Below are positions 48,301 to 57,070 of a stretch of 64,000 nucleotides of DNA, in pieces; position 1 is the stretch's first letter; each line of letters starts with the position of its first letter. Source of the stretch: Prodigiosinella aquatilis. Lineage in GTDB: Bacteria > Pseudomonadota > Gammaproteobacteria > Enterobacterales > Enterobacteriaceae. The notes under the pieces were generated by a model. It made no database searches, had not been told where the DNA came from, and saw only the letters and a program-made list of their open reading frames with translations. The DNA lies in assembly GCA_030388725.1 (NCBI GenBank), contig CP128857.1, positions 310,001 through 374,000 on the forward strand, in the 5' to 3' direction. Position numbers and translations under genes: made by a program.

Positions 48301-49164
48301 CCAGCCATCAAACTTGAAGACTGGCCAGCCATCCAGGTGAACTGCCGGGAATGTTGGATACTTGGGCAGAACATGGGCCGAATCCAGGGAGCACTACAGC
48401 CGGAACGGAATAAACTGTTGCTTAGTGACGGTGTGATTGATACGGGTAAATCCCGTTTGACGATTAATGGTAGTTGGCAGGAAAGCAGTGAAGGTGTGCG
48501 GACGGCGGTGAAAGGTCGTTTATCTGGTGACAGTCTTACAAAAAATACCGCTTGGTTCGGTGTGAAAACGCCTTTGCGCGCTGGCGAATTCAGCGTGGAT
48601 TATGATCTGTACTGGCGTGGCGCACCCTGGGAACCGGATATTCCCAGCTTGAGCGGGATCCTGAAAACGCATATTGGCAAAGGGGAAATTACCAATGTGA
48701 GCACCGGTCAGGCGGGGCAGTTATTACGTTTGGTCAGTTTTGACGCGTTGCTGCGTAAGCTACAGTTTGATTTCCGTGATACGTTCAGCGAAGGTTTCTA
48801 CTTTGATTCCATTAATAGCACTGCATGGATAAAAGAGGGTGTACTGCATACGGACAATCTGCTGGTGGATGGTCTGGCAGCGGATATCGCCATGAAGGGC
48901 GATGTCGATCTGGTAAAACACCAAATTGCCATGGAGGCGGTGGTCGCGCCAGAAATTTCTGCAACTGTTGGCGTTGCAACCGCCTTTGCGGTTAATCCGC
49001 TAATCGGTGCTGCTGTTTTTGCTGCCAGTAAAGCGTTGGCGCCACTATGGAATAAAATTTCTCTGATTCGTTACCAGATTTCCGGTAGCCTTGATCAGCC
49101 GAAGATTCAGGAAGTACTGCGCGAGCCGCAAAAAACAAAGCCTGCTGAAGCAGCGGTCCGCTAA
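45328..49164 (+). CDS. yhdP: YhdP, AsmA-like phospholipid transport protein
   Basis: Very large inner-membrane-anchored periplasmic protein; with TamB and YdbH it moves phospholipids to the outer membrane. 1278 residues from a GTG at 45328, which has AAGGAG six bases upstream and gives the family start (VRRLPGILL); E. coli YhdP has 1266. A single anchor segment at about 6-27 is followed by a long beta-rich region with repeated bridge-like modules and a C-terminal AsmA2-type segment (LRLVSFDALLRKLQFDF). An upstream in-frame ATG at 45214 would add 38 residues and is not favoured. Confidence 0.95.
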   Translation: MRRLPGILLATGATLIVLCALVVSGLRVVLPQLDYFRPQVVAWAQSVTGIPLEVGALRGSWETFGPTLEIQNFSANGPDADWQSERITLALDVWQSLLHLRWQFRDLTFYHMHLDVKTPLNTQHQGNLLEPGRLSDLFLRQFDHFDLRDSHITFLTPSGTHAELSIPQLTWLNRNNRHRAEGLISLSSFNGQHGVVQMRMDLRDNQGWLDNGTVYLQADNIDMKPWLGRWIRSNTGLESADFSLAAWLNVREGSIYSGDLLLNKGTASWREGENAHRLSIDNMTVHASRRENGWQVEVPVLTMSTDGMLWPKGRLSALWLPKSDATLGPDHQSELRIRASNLDLERFSPLLPLLATATPTLEQRWLALQPKGRLTALALDIPLLQPEKTRFQVKWQDVSWQNWQLIPGVNHFSGSASGSVARGQVGLSLKQSVLPYPNMFRAPLEIDQASGTINWRDDDQGWELWAQALDVRAKSLWANGDFHYRHPAKGKPRLDILSGLRLTDAADAWRYYPEPFMGKSLVDYLSSALKAGRVDNGTLIFAGNPQDFPFEHHEGQFQVWVPVKNAIFEFQPGWPALTEQDITLNFLNNGLWMSAPHAWLGKVEGKNISAIIPDYAKEQLLINGDLHGPGEEVRHYFNQTPLKSSLGSALDELQIGGMVNGSLHLDIPLDVGDVQASGDVVLNDNTLLIKPLDTTLENLTGRFHYNNGALDSNNLQANWLGQPISVNFTTEEQAKAFQINVGLQGDWQASRLSGMPTPLVSALAGSAHWQSTVAVSLPYKGEASYDVDLNANLNGVSSHLPPPLNKTAGTALPLHVTAKGDVSGFMFNGSLGKAQRFISQWQLHDSALTLMRGAWLSNAKVVPRLPKEASLMLDVPALDGESWLRLLPAIHASLSGTSNSSNFHWPALVILKTPELNILGQRWHDLVLTKENRISSEEVGIKGQEIDGKIDIPNRGAWQSDIRYLYYNPQWKSDDATNPIALAEKKSPLNDPAIKLEDWPAIQVNCRECWILGQNMGRIQGALQPERNKLLLSDGVIDTGKSRLTINGSWQESSEGVRTAVKGRLSGDSLTKNTAWFGVKTPLRAGEFSVDYDLYWRGAPWEPDIPSLSGILKTHIGKGEITNVSTGQAGQLLRLVSFDALLRKLQFDFRDTFSEGFYFDSINSTAWIKEGVLHTDNLLVDGLAADIAMKGDVDLVKHQIAMEAVVAPEISATVGVATAFAVNPLIGAAVFAASKALAPLWNKISLIRYQISGSLDQPKIQEVLREPQKTKPAEAAVR

Positions 49165-49210
49165 CTGCGGTATGTTCATCCGATTACATCGACAATAAGA
49201 GTGACATCCT

Positions 49211-50656
49211 ATGAGTCTGACGTTTGTCAGTGAGCAATTACTCACAACCAACAAGTTGAGTTATCACGATTTAAGCACGATTCTGGCATCGTTAAATGAA
49301 CGTCGTCTGGATTATGCCGACCTCTATTTCCAGTCGAGTTACCATGAATCCTGGGTATTAGAGGACCGTATTATTAAAGAAGGGTCTTACCATATCGATC
49401 AAGGGGTCGGTATTCGCGCGGTAAGCGGAGAGAAAACTGGGTTTGCCTATGCCGACCAGATCACTCTTAATGCCTTGCAACAGAGCGCACAGGCGGCTCG
49501 CAGTATTGTTCGAGAGCAGGGTACCGGCACTGTCCGTACCTTGGGCGATGTGCCGCATCGCGGGCTTTATTCCGACATGAACCCGCTGGACAGTCTGACA
49601 CGGGAAGAGAAGATTACCTTGTTGCACCGGGCAGATGCAACGGCTCGTGCGGCGGACCCACGCGTACAAGAAGTCAGTGCCAGTTTAACCGGTGTGTATG
49701 AGTTAGTGCTGGTGGCGGCGACGGACGGTACGCTGGCGGCGGATGTCCGCCCGCTGGTGCGTTTGTCAGTCAGTGTATTGGTTGAGGAAAATGGTAAGCG
49801 TGAACGCGGTGCCAGTGGTGGTGGTGCCCGTACCGGGTATGATTATTTCTGGCAACAGACGGATGGCGAGATCCGGGTGGAAGCCTGGGCGAAAGAAGCG
49901 GTGCGCATGGCGTTGGTTAATCTTTCCGCCGTGGCGGCACCAGCGGGGTCAATGCCGGTGGTACTGGGTGCCGGCTGGCCGGGTGTGCTGTTGCATGAGG
50001 CCGTCGGTCATGGTCTGGAAGGTGACTTTAACCGTCGGGGTACTTCGGTATTTAGCGGTCAGATGGGGAATCTGGTGGCTTCAGAACTCTGTACGATCGT
50101 GGATGATGGCACGATGGATGGGCGTCGTGGTTCATTAGCGATGGATGATGAAGGTGTTCCCGGCCAGTACAATGTACTGATTGAGAACGGTGTACTGAAA
50201 GGTTATATGCAGGACAAGCTGAATGCCCGGTTGATGGGCGTAACGCCAACCGGTAACGGGCGTCGTGAGTCTTATGCTCATCTACCAATGCCGCGGATGA
50301 CCAATACGTACATGCTGGCGGGCAAATCCACAGCGGAAGATATTATCTCCAGTGTGGAATATGGCCTGTATGCACCGAACTTTGGCGGCGGTCAGGTGGA
50401 TATCACATCCGGCAAATTTGTGTTCTCTACCTCAGAAGCTTATCTGATAGAAAAAGGCCGTATTACCAAACCGGTAAAAGGTGCGACGCTGATTGGCTCT
50501 GGTATTGAGGCCATGCAGCAGGTTTCTATGGTCGGTAACGATTTGGCGCTGGATAACGGTGTCGGCGTGTGTGGTAAAGAGGGGCAGAGCTTGCCAGTCG
50601 GGGTTGGACAACCGACGCTGAAACTGGATAGCCTGACCGTCGGCGGCACGGCCTGA
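49211..50656 (+). CDS. tldD: metalloprotease TldD
   Basis: Catalytic subunit of the TldD-TldE (PmbA) zinc protease, which processes microcin B17 and related peptides and degrades unfolded peptides threaded through it. 481 residues, the E. coli length. The zinc motif HEAVGH is at residues 262-267 in LLHEAVGHGLEGD, and the cysteine near the end is in GVCGKEGQSLPVGVGQP. Lies downstream of yhdP as in E. coli; terminator follows. Confidence 0.98.
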   Translation: MSLTFVSEQLLTTNKLSYHDLSTILASLNERRLDYADLYFQSSYHESWVLEDRIIKEGSYHIDQGVGIRAVSGEKTGFAYADQITLNALQQSAQAARSIVREQGTGTVRTLGDVPHRGLYSDMNPLDSLTREEKITLLHRADATARAADPRVQEVSASLTGVYELVLVAATDGTLAADVRPLVRLSVSVLVEENGKRERGASGGGARTGYDYFWQQTDGEIRVEAWAKEAVRMALVNLSAVAAPAGSMPVVLGAGWPGVLLHEAVGHGLEGDFNRRGTSVFSGQMGNLVASELCTIVDDGTMDGRRGSLAMDDEGVPGQYNVLIENGVLKGYMQDKLNARLMGVTPTGNGRRESYAHLPMPRMTNTYMLAGKSTAEDIISSVEYGLYAPNFGGGQVDITSGKFVFSTSEAYLIEKGRITKPVKGATLIGSGIEAMQQVSMVGNDLALDNGVGVCGKEGQSLPVGVGQPTLKLDSLTVGGTA

Positions 50657-50687
50657 TTGGCGTTAACCGCCATGACAGAAAGATGTT

Positions 50688-50712
50688 AAAAGCCGCTTAA
50701 CGCGGCTTTTTT
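50688..50712. terminator. terminator between tldD and aaeR
   Basis: AAAAGCCGC-TTAAC-GCGGCTTTTTT: a short GC-rich stem with A and T runs on both sides, so able to end both the tldD transcript and, on the other strand, aaeR. Confidence 0.88.
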
Positions 50713-50734
50713 ACTGGGCAGAGCATGCCAACAG

Positions 50735-51679
50735 TTATTTCGCTGGTTGATCAGATAGCGGGTTCTTCTGCCGATAGCCCTGATATACCAGGGCGACTTT
50801 CTTGAAGTATTCCGTCAGATAGTTAATACATACCTGCACCTTAAGTGGCAGATTGTCTTTGCGTGTATACAGTGCATATACCGGACGCGGATCGGAATGA
50901 TAACGGGTAAACAGAATTTCCACGTCCCCCCGTTTAATATCGTCAAGGACCCACATCAGAGGCGTATAGGCGATACCTGCGCCGGTTTTCAGCCAGCGGA
51001 TCAAGGTTTGGGAGTCATTGGTGACGAAACGCCCCTGCGGCGCCAACCGGGTAGTAATGCCTTCCGGCGCAATCAGCTCAAATTCGCTGTCTGGTCGCAC
51101 ACTGTATTCCAACCAGGAAAAGTTAGCGATGTCGGCAGGTTTTTCCGGTATACCATGTTGCGCCAGATAGCTTCTGGCGGCACAAACTACCATCGGCATG
51201 GTACCCAGCCGAGTGGAAAACAGGCTCGAGTCCTGTAGGGCACCGACACGAATGACGATATCCAGACCATCGGCAATCAGGTCGGGAGCGGGAATACCGG
51301 TGACCAAATTAACGGAGAGCCCTGGATATTCTTTCAACATTTCCGCCGTCATCGTGGCCAATACATTTTGTGCCATGGTGGAAGAGCTGCCAATACGCAG
51401 TGTACCGATGGGGGTGTTGTTAAAGGCATAAAGTTGTTCGTGCACTTCACGCGCTTCGTGCAGCATCTTGCGGCATCCATGATAGTAAATCTTTCCTCCT
51501 TCCGTCAGCCCGATACTCCGCGTGCTGCGATTCAATAGTTTGATCTGTAGCTCATCTTCCAGTTTGGTCACTGCCTGGCTCACGGCTGAAACACTCATTT
51601 CCAACTGGCGGGCGGCGGCGGTAAAAGAGCCGAACTCCACTACCTTGGCGAACACCGACATGCTTTTTAGTCGTTCCAT
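50735..51679 (-). CDS. aaeR: LysR-family regulator AaeR
   Basis: Activator of the divergent aaeXAB efflux genes in response to aromatic carboxylic acids such as p-hydroxybenzoate. 314 residues (309 in E. coli). N-terminal winged helix (FAKVVEFGSFTAAARQLEMSVSAVSQAVTKLE) and a LysR effector domain from about 90. The 418-nt gap to aaeX should hold its binding sites. The two genes face away from each other, as in E. coli. Confidence 0.95.
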   Translation of the reverse strand: MERLKSMSVFAKVVEFGSFTAAARQLEMSVSAVSQAVTKLEDELQIKLLNRSTRSIGLTEGGKIYYHGCRKMLHEAREVHEQLYAFNNTPIGTLRIGSSSTMAQNVLATMTAEMLKEYPGLSVNLVTGIPAPDLIADGLDIVIRVGALQDSSLFSTRLGTMPMVVCAARSYLAQHGIPEKPADIANFSWLEYSVRPDSEFELIAPEGITTRLAPQGRFVTNDSQTLIRWLKTGAGIAYTPLMWVLDDIKRGDVEILFTRYHSDPRPVYALYTRKDNLPLKVQVCINYLTEYFKKVALVYQGYRQKNPLSDQPAK

Positions 51680-52097
51680 TGTTAACCCTGGCTTAAAAGT
51701 GATTTAGATCACACTACGTAGATAAGACAATAATAAGTCTCCATAATATGGATTGTCTAACAATGATGAGCCGGTATTAACAGACTTCCTCCCGACTGTT
51801 GTTATCTCGATAGACTAAACGCTGATTTAACATCGCATTAAGTATACCCGATATATTTCGCGTTGCAGGGACGCGGCTTGCCGCGGCCCCAAAGGCGCTA
51901 GGCTCAAGGATAGGGCGAGTAATTTAGCGTAACTGCAACTTGAAGAAATGATGGGAATATTCATTAAGTCGGCACCTGTAATCACCATTGTTGGTTTACT
52001 CCGCACCGGGTCTGTGGGTTGTCATGCCTGCGGAGGATCGCTCTTTGTTTTAGCCGACAGAGTGCATTGATCAGCAGAATAAATAAGGAAAAAGAGG
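51680..52097. promoter_or_regulatory. aaeR-aaeXAB divergent control region
   Basis: 418 nt. It should contain both promoters and AaeR sites; no LysR T-N11-A box could be chosen with confidence. TTAGATCACACTACG near 51704 resembles a CRP half-site. The middle is taken up by an inverted-repeat element (51843-51960), and the 138 nt next to aaeX end in an AAGGAAAAAGAGG ribosome site. Confidence 0.6.
51843..51960. repeat. short palindromic repeat element (MITE-like)
   Basis: About 118 bp with imperfect terminal inverted repeats: TATACCCGATATATTTC.GTTGCAG at the left and CTGCAACTTGAAGAAATGATGGGAATA at the right. The middle is GC-rich and can fold (CGCGGC/GCCGCG). The ends resemble a non-coding repeat with TATACCCGTCATACTTC ends that I recall from Serratia, Yersinia and Pectobacterium; a single similar arm (ATATACCCGTCATCTTGAA) is at 60847-60865. 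No coding capacity. Confidence 0.6.
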
Positions 52098-52301
52098 ATG
52101 GGTTCACTCCCGGTCATGGTGCTGTTTGGTTTGTCTTTTCCGCCGGTTTTTTTTGTACTTCTGGTATCACTGGCATTGTTCTTTGTCAGCATTCGGTTGT
52201 TGCAGCCTACCGGTATCTATGACGTTGTCTGGCATCCCGCACTATTCAATACCGCCCTGTTTTGCTGTCTGTTCTATCTGTTATGCCGTTTCGGTCTTTG
52301 A
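52098..52301 (+). CDS. aaeX: small membrane protein AaeX
   Basis: 67 residues (same as E. coli), two hydrophobic segments, with the conserved core LLQPTGIYDVVWHPALFNTALFCCLFYLL (DUF1656). Encoded ahead of aaeA in most aae operons; precise role unknown. Strong AAGGAAAAAGAGG site before the ATG. A 7-nt gap separates it from aaeA. Confidence 0.95.
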   Translation: MGSLPVMVLFGLSFPPVFFVLLVSLALFFVSIRLLQPTGIYDVVWHPALFNTALFCCLFYLLCRFGL

Positions 52302-52308
52302 GGTCGCT

Positions 52309-53256
52309 GTGAAAACACCCGCTATAACCATCATTATCAAAAAATTCGGTCGCGTGGCGATAACGCTGGCTTTCGTGCTACTTGCGGTAGTCGCGCTGGT
52401 TCGTCTGTGGGCGTTCTATACGGAATCACCCTGGACGCGTGATGCAAAATTCACTGCTGATGTTGTGGCAATTGCGCCTGATGTCAGCGGGTTACTGAAA
52501 GAAGTGAAGGTTCACGATAATCAGCTAGTGAAGCGAGGTGATGTACTGTTTGTCATCGATCCGCTCCGTTATCAAGAGGCGGTGGCAGAGGCTGATGCGG
52601 ATGTCGCTTACTATCAGGCATTGGTGGCAGAGAAAAAACGGGAGGCGAACCGGCGTCTGCATCTTGGCGTGCAAGCGATGTCACAGGAAGCGATCGACCA
52701 ATCTTCTAATGAATTGGAAACCGTCACGCATCAATTGGCGAAGTCAGAAGCGGAGCTGGCGCTGGCAAAGCTCGATCTGGACCGGGCTGTCGTGCGTGCC
52801 CCGGCAGATGGTTGGGTAACCAATCTCAATGTGCAGGAGGGAGAATATATTACCCGTGGGTCGACTGCAGTAGCGTTGGTGAAAAAGAATTCTTTCTATT
52901 TGCTGGCCTATCTGGAAGAAACCAAGCTGGAAGGGGTTCGTCCCGGTTTTCGGGTAGAAATTACCCCGCTGGGGAGTAACCGTATTCTCTACGGTACGGT
53001 AGACAGTGTGGCGGCGGGGGTCAACAGCAGTAGCAGTAATATCGATACAAAAGGTCTGGCGACGGTGGATTCCAATCTGGAATGGGTTCGTCTGGCACAG
53101 CGCGTACCGGTAAGAATCAAACTTGACCAACAAATGGGCAATCTTTATCCGGCGGGGACGACTGCCACGGTGGTGGTGACCGGTGACCAAACACGAAATA
53201 CTAAATCAATGTCACCTTTGCTGAAGCTGATGCATCGACTACGTGAATTCGGTTAA
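52309..53256 (+). CDS. aaeA: p-hydroxybenzoic acid efflux membrane-fusion protein AaeA
   Basis: Periplasmic adaptor of the AaeAB aromatic carboxylate efflux pump. 315 residues from a GTG at 52309 (TGAGG five bases upstream); the open frame continues upstream through aaeX but the family starts here (VKTPAITIIIKKFGR; 310 aa in E. coli). Membrane anchor about 14-32, lipoyl-like and barrel domains (DVSGLLKEVKVHDNQLVKRGDVLF, RAPADGWVTNLNVQEGEYI), and a coiled-coil hairpin between about 90 and 155. Confidence 0.95.
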   Translation: MKTPAITIIIKKFGRVAITLAFVLLAVVALVRLWAFYTESPWTRDAKFTADVVAIAPDVSGLLKEVKVHDNQLVKRGDVLFVIDPLRYQEAVAEADADVAYYQALVAEKKREANRRLHLGVQAMSQEAIDQSSNELETVTHQLAKSEAELALAKLDLDRAVVRAPADGWVTNLNVQEGEYITRGSTAVALVKKNSFYLLAYLEETKLEGVRPGFRVEITPLGSNRILYGTVDSVAAGVNSSSSNIDTKGLATVDSNLEWVRLAQRVPVRIKLDQQMGNLYPAGTTATVVVTGDQTRNTKSMSPLLKLMHRLREFG

Positions 53257-53261
53257 GCGAT

Positions 53262-55226
53262 ATGATAATGAAAAGTCCCGTTTTCCCCCGATTTCGCTTT
53301 GCCTTTAAACTTAGCTTTTCCATTGTGCTATCGCTGCTGCTCGGTTTTTATTTGCAGTTGGAAACGCCACGCTGGGCAGTGCTTACTGCGGCTATCGTGG
53401 CGGCTGGCCCGGCATTTGCCGCCGGGGGCGAGCCTTTCTCCGGTTCGATTCGTCATCGTGGAATATTGCGTATTCTCGGCACATTTCTCGGTTGTATTGC
53501 CGCAGTTGTCATCATTATTGCTACTGTTCGTGCCCCGCTGGTGATGCTGATACTCTGTTGTTTGTGGACCGGTGTCTGTGTTTGGATCTCTTCGTTGGTC
53601 AAGGTGGGAAACGCCTATGTGTACGGACTGGCGGGTTATACCGCGCTGATTATCATTGTCACGACACAAAATATCCCGTTGGAAACACCGCAGTTTGCCG
53701 TGGAACGTTGTAGTGAGATCGTGCTGGGGATTGTCTGTGCAATTCTGGCGGATCTGCTGTTTTCTCCGCGATCCATCAAGCAAGATCTTGATCGTGTGGT
53801 GGGTGATTTGTTAGTGGATCAATATCGATTGATGCAGCGCTGCGTTAATGGCGTGTCTAAAGAAGATCTGGATGCCGACTGGAGCGCGCTGGTGCGTAAA
53901 ACCCATACCCTGAACGGGATGCGCAGCCATCTGATGCTAGAGTCCTCTCGCTGGCAAAGCAGTAACCGCCGTCTTAAAACGATGCTGACCCAATCCTGGA
54001 TGATGATCACCCATGCTTGTGAAACCTATGTGGTTTTGCAAGATAGCACAATGCCAGTGAAAGGCGGCCTTACTATAATACTGGAACAATCAGCGTCGTC
54101 TCCGGCTGATGTTCATAAATATCTCAAGCAGCTCCGTCATCTGGTGGTCGCCAGTCATAGTGACAGCCTACCGTCAACACTGGCGGGGTGGGTGGGGGCG
54201 GCGACCCGTTATCAACTACTGGCAAAGGGAGTACAGGCTAATACGCGTATCAGTCGGGTGGAAGCCGAGTTGCTGGAAGAGGACGCTGCGATTAAGGTGA
54301 CCTCGGCAGAGACTCACCACGCAATGATTAATGGTTTGCGTACCAGTGTGGCAACGGCCCTGGGCTGTCTGTTCTGGCTGAGCACCGGTTGGACGTCCGG
54401 TAGTGTTTGTATGGTGATGATTGCTGTGGTGACGTCATTGGCGATGCGATTGCCGAATCCCCGGATGGTGGCGAAGGACTTTATGTTTGGCACGTTGTTT
54501 GCTCTCCCTCTGGGGGCGCTAATGTTTATGTTGGTGCTGCCATCCACCCAGCAGAGCCTGTTCCTGCTGTGTCTCAGTCTTGGCGGTATGGCATTTATCA
54601 TTGGCATTGAAGTACAGAAACGGCGATTGGGATCATTGGGGGCGCTGGCCAGCACGATCAATATTCTGGTGCTCGACAATCCGATGACCTTTAATCTTTC
54701 TCAGTTTCTGGATAATGCCATCGGCCAAATCATTGGCTGTTTTCTAGCATGGATGGTGATTCTGCTGATCCGTGATAATACCCAGATACGCACCGGACGA
54801 ATGTTGCTTAACCGTTTTGTTTATGGTGCGGTTCTGGCGCTAACAACCAACAAAACCCGACGCAAAGAAAACTATCTGCCAGCGTTGTACCAGTATTTGC
54901 TTTTGTTGCTGAATATGTTTCCTGGCGATATTGCCAAATATCGTTTAGCGTTGTCGTTGATCATTATGCACCAGCGATTTCGGAAACTGGACATCCCGGT
55001 CAGTGAAAGGCTATCTGCCAGTCATCGCCAGATGCGGGCCACGGCGGAACGGGTGATGGATTCTTCCCGCGATACTTTGCGCAGTCGCTATTTCTCGCAG
55101 TTACTGGACGAAATGGCCGACTATCAGCAAATGTTGCGTGAACATCAGGTGGACGAAAATGTGACATTATCGGTAGGGCGTCTTACCGCTATGCTACATC
55201 GTTATAAACATGCTCTGAGCGGTTGA
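53262..55226 (+). CDS. aaeB: p-hydroxybenzoic acid efflux pump subunit AaeB
   Basis: Inner-membrane pump of the PET/FUSC family, 654 residues, exporting aromatic carboxylic acids with AaeA. Two membrane bundles: residues about 10-160 (LETPRWAVLTAAIVAAGPAFAAGGEP) and about 355-500 (WTSGSVCMVMIAVVTSLAMRLPNPRMV), each followed by a cytoplasmic domain. Starts 5 nt after aaeA; two close ATGs (53262, 53268) have only weak ribosome sites, suggesting coupling. Plant-derived phenolic acids would be natural substrates for a plant-associated host. Confidence 0.95.
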   Translation: MIMKSPVFPRFRFAFKLSFSIVLSLLLGFYLQLETPRWAVLTAAIVAAGPAFAAGGEPFSGSIRHRGILRILGTFLGCIAAVVIIIATVRAPLVMLILCCLWTGVCVWISSLVKVGNAYVYGLAGYTALIIIVTTQNIPLETPQFAVERCSEIVLGIVCAILADLLFSPRSIKQDLDRVVGDLLVDQYRLMQRCVNGVSKEDLDADWSALVRKTHTLNGMRSHLMLESSRWQSSNRRLKTMLTQSWMMITHACETYVVLQDSTMPVKGGLTIILEQSASSPADVHKYLKQLRHLVVASHSDSLPSTLAGWVGAATRYQLLAKGVQANTRISRVEAELLEEDAAIKVTSAETHHAMINGLRTSVATALGCLFWLSTGWTSGSVCMVMIAVVTSLAMRLPNPRMVAKDFMFGTLFALPLGALMFMLVLPSTQQSLFLLCLSLGGMAFIIGIEVQKRRLGSLGALASTINILVLDNPMTFNLSQFLDNAIGQIIGCFLAWMVILLIRDNTQIRTGRMLLNRFVYGAVLALTTNKTRRKENYLPALYQYLLLLLNMFPGDIAKYRLALSLIIMHQRFRKLDIPVSERLSASHRQMRATAERVMDSSRDTLRSRYFSQLLDEMADYQQMLREHQVDENVTLSVGRLTAMLHRYKHALSG

Positions 55227-55285
55227 ATCCTGATGTGGATAACGGTCCACCATCGTGTGATGGCAGACAGTCATCGTTGGGCTAG

Positions 55286-56785
55286 TCAACTAGCTTGTGC
55301 GATCTGGCTTCGATAAGACTCCAGCCAGGCGCTAACGCGTTGTCGCTGGGATTCATCCAGCCACATGCCCAGTTTGGTACGCCGCCATAACGCATCCTCC
55401 ATCGTAATAACCCATTCATTATCTACCAGATAGCGCAGTTCGGCTTCATACAGGTTATGACCGAAATGTTCACCTAATTCACCAAGGCTGCTGGCATTGC
55501 CCAGGATTTTTTCGCTATTGCTGCCGTAAGTTCGGCTGTAGCGGCGTGCCAGACTTTCCGGCAGATTGTGGCGACGGCGCAGTTTAGCCGCATATTCATC
55601 ACGGCTACCGTTGATATCACCGCCCGGCAGTGTGGCATTTTTCGTCCAGGCGCTGGCGGCATGTGGATAATATTTTGCCAGTTTGTCCATCGCATGTTCT
55701 GCCAGCTTGCGGTAGGTGGTGAGTTTACCACCGAAGACCGACAGCAGCGGTGCCTGTCCATGATCGTCCGACACGGACAATGTATAGTCACGGGTTATGG
55801 CTTGCGGTGAGTCGGATTCATCGTCACACAGAGGACGCACACCGGAGTAGCTCCATACTATGTCTTCACGTGTCAGCGGTTTCTTGAAGTGATCATTATA
55901 AACATCCAACAAGTAGTTGATTTCATGGTCATCAATATGAACCTGCCGGGGATCACCGTGGTATTCCACATCGGTAGTACCAATAATTGAGAATTCATCC
56001 TGCCACGGGATCACGAAAACGATACGGTGATCTTTATTTTGCAGAATGTAAGCCTGTTCCCCATCATGAACCCGGGGCACGACAATATGGCTGCCTTTAA
56101 TCAGACGGATACCATACGGGGAAGGCAATTCCAGCCCTTCGTCAAAGAATTGTCTGACCCAGGGACCAGTGGCGTTAACCAACCCTTTTGTTTGCCAGTG
56201 ATGAGTTTCGCCATTAAGGGTATCGATGGCATCGACTATCCATAGCCCTTGTTCACGGCGGGCGCGAGTGACTTTCATGTGATTACGGACTTCACCACCG
56301 TGACGTACTGTTTCCTGAGCGTTCAGCACGACCAGTCGGGCATCATCCACCCAGCAATCTGAATATTCGAAACCGCGCGTCAGTTCAGGTTTCAGAACTG
56401 ACTCTGGGCCAAAACGCAGGCTGTTACTGGAAGGCAAACTGACACGTTTACCTAAATGGTCATACATAAACAAGCCGGCACGAATCATCCAGGCCGGGCG
56501 CAGATGTGGTTGATGAGGCAGGCGAAAACGCATCGGAAAGATGATGTGTGGTGCCATTTTCAGTAATACTTCACGTTCAGAAAGGGCTTCTCCTACCAGG
56601 CGGAACTCGTAATGTTCCAGATAGCGCAAGCCACCATGAATCAGTTTGGAACTGGCGGATGAGGTAGCGCTGGCTAGATCTTGCGCTTCCAGCAGCAGAA
56701 CAGACAGCCCGCGTCCGGCGGCGTCTGCTGCAATGCCTGCACCGTTAATTCCTCCGCCGATCACGATCAGATCTTTGGTTTCCAC
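55286..56785 (-). CDS. glpD: aerobic glycerol-3-phosphate dehydrogenase GlpD
   Basis: Membrane-associated FAD enzyme oxidising sn-glycerol 3-phosphate to dihydroxyacetone phosphate and reducing ubiquinone. 499 residues (501 in E. coli). GTG start with GGAGG upstream. FAD loop GGGINGAGIAADAAGRG at about 11-27; SGVRPLCDDES and SVFGGKLTTYRKLAE are the later signatures. Upstream are two GlpR-like operators. In E. coli glpD is divergent from glpEGR; here the ula genes stand between glpD and glpE. Confidence 0.97.
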   Translation of the reverse strand: METKDLIVIGGGINGAGIAADAAGRGLSVLLLEAQDLASATSSASSKLIHGGLRYLEHYEFRLVGEALSEREVLLKMAPHIIFPMRFRLPHQPHLRPAWMIRAGLFMYDHLGKRVSLPSSNSLRFGPESVLKPELTRGFEYSDCWVDDARLVVLNAQETVRHGGEVRNHMKVTRARREQGLWIVDAIDTLNGETHHWQTKGLVNATGPWVRQFFDEGLELPSPYGIRLIKGSHIVVPRVHDGEQAYILQNKDHRIVFVIPWQDEFSIIGTTDVEYHGDPRQVHIDDHEINYLLDVYNDHFKKPLTREDIVWSYSGVRPLCDDESDSPQAITRDYTLSVSDDHGQAPLLSVFGGKLTTYRKLAEHAMDKLAKYYPHAASAWTKNATLPGGDINGSRDEYAAKLRRRHNLPESLARRYSRTYGSNSEKILGNASSLGELGEHFGHNLYEAELRYLVDNEWVITMEDALWRRTKLGMWLDESQRQRVSAWLESYRSQIAQAS

Positions 56786-56808
56786 GTTGTTTCCTCCGCC
56801 GTAATAAT

Positions 56809-56852
56809 AAATGTTCGTTTTCGCTCATGATAGTAATCGAAAACAAACATGA
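56809..56852 (-). promoter_or_regulatory. putative GlpR operators upstream of glpD
   Basis: Two similar sites: AATGTTCGTTTTCGCTCATG (56810-56829) and, on the minus strand, ATGTTTGTTTTCGATTACTA (56830-56851). Both fit the pattern ATGTTYG-TTTT-CG of GlpR half-sites in the E. coli glp regulon, where GlpR represses glpD unless glycerol 3-phosphate is present. Confidence 0.55.
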
Positions 56853-56954
56853 TAGCCAAGCGTTAACCAGATAAAAACATTTAAGCGTGATGGGAATAAC
56901 AATTTGTTAGCTATTCCTTTATAAATCTCAGGGATATTTCAGTGGGTACGATAT

Positions 56955-56986
56955 GAAAAGCCGCAGTCACTCAATGTGATAGCGGC
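56955..56986 (-). terminator. terminator of the ulaABCDE transcript
   Basis: Read on the minus strand, GCCGCTATCAC-ATTGA-GTGACTGCGGC is followed by TTTTC: an 11-position stem with one mismatch and one wobble. It lies about 85 nt after ulaE and before the glpD promoter, so it separates the two transcripts. The 285-nt gap holds no ulaF remnant. Confidence 0.75.
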
Positions 56987-57070
56987 GAGTTATCTGAGGC
57001 AGGGGGAGGTCAGAGGTTAACATTGCCCGTTATGCCTAGGGACCATGCTTGAGGCTAACATGTTTCTCCA

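Noticed and set aside
52126..52308. N-terminal extension of aaeA through aaeX
   Set aside because: The frame is open but is a shadow of aaeX; AaeA homologues begin at the GTG at 52309, which has its own ribosome site.
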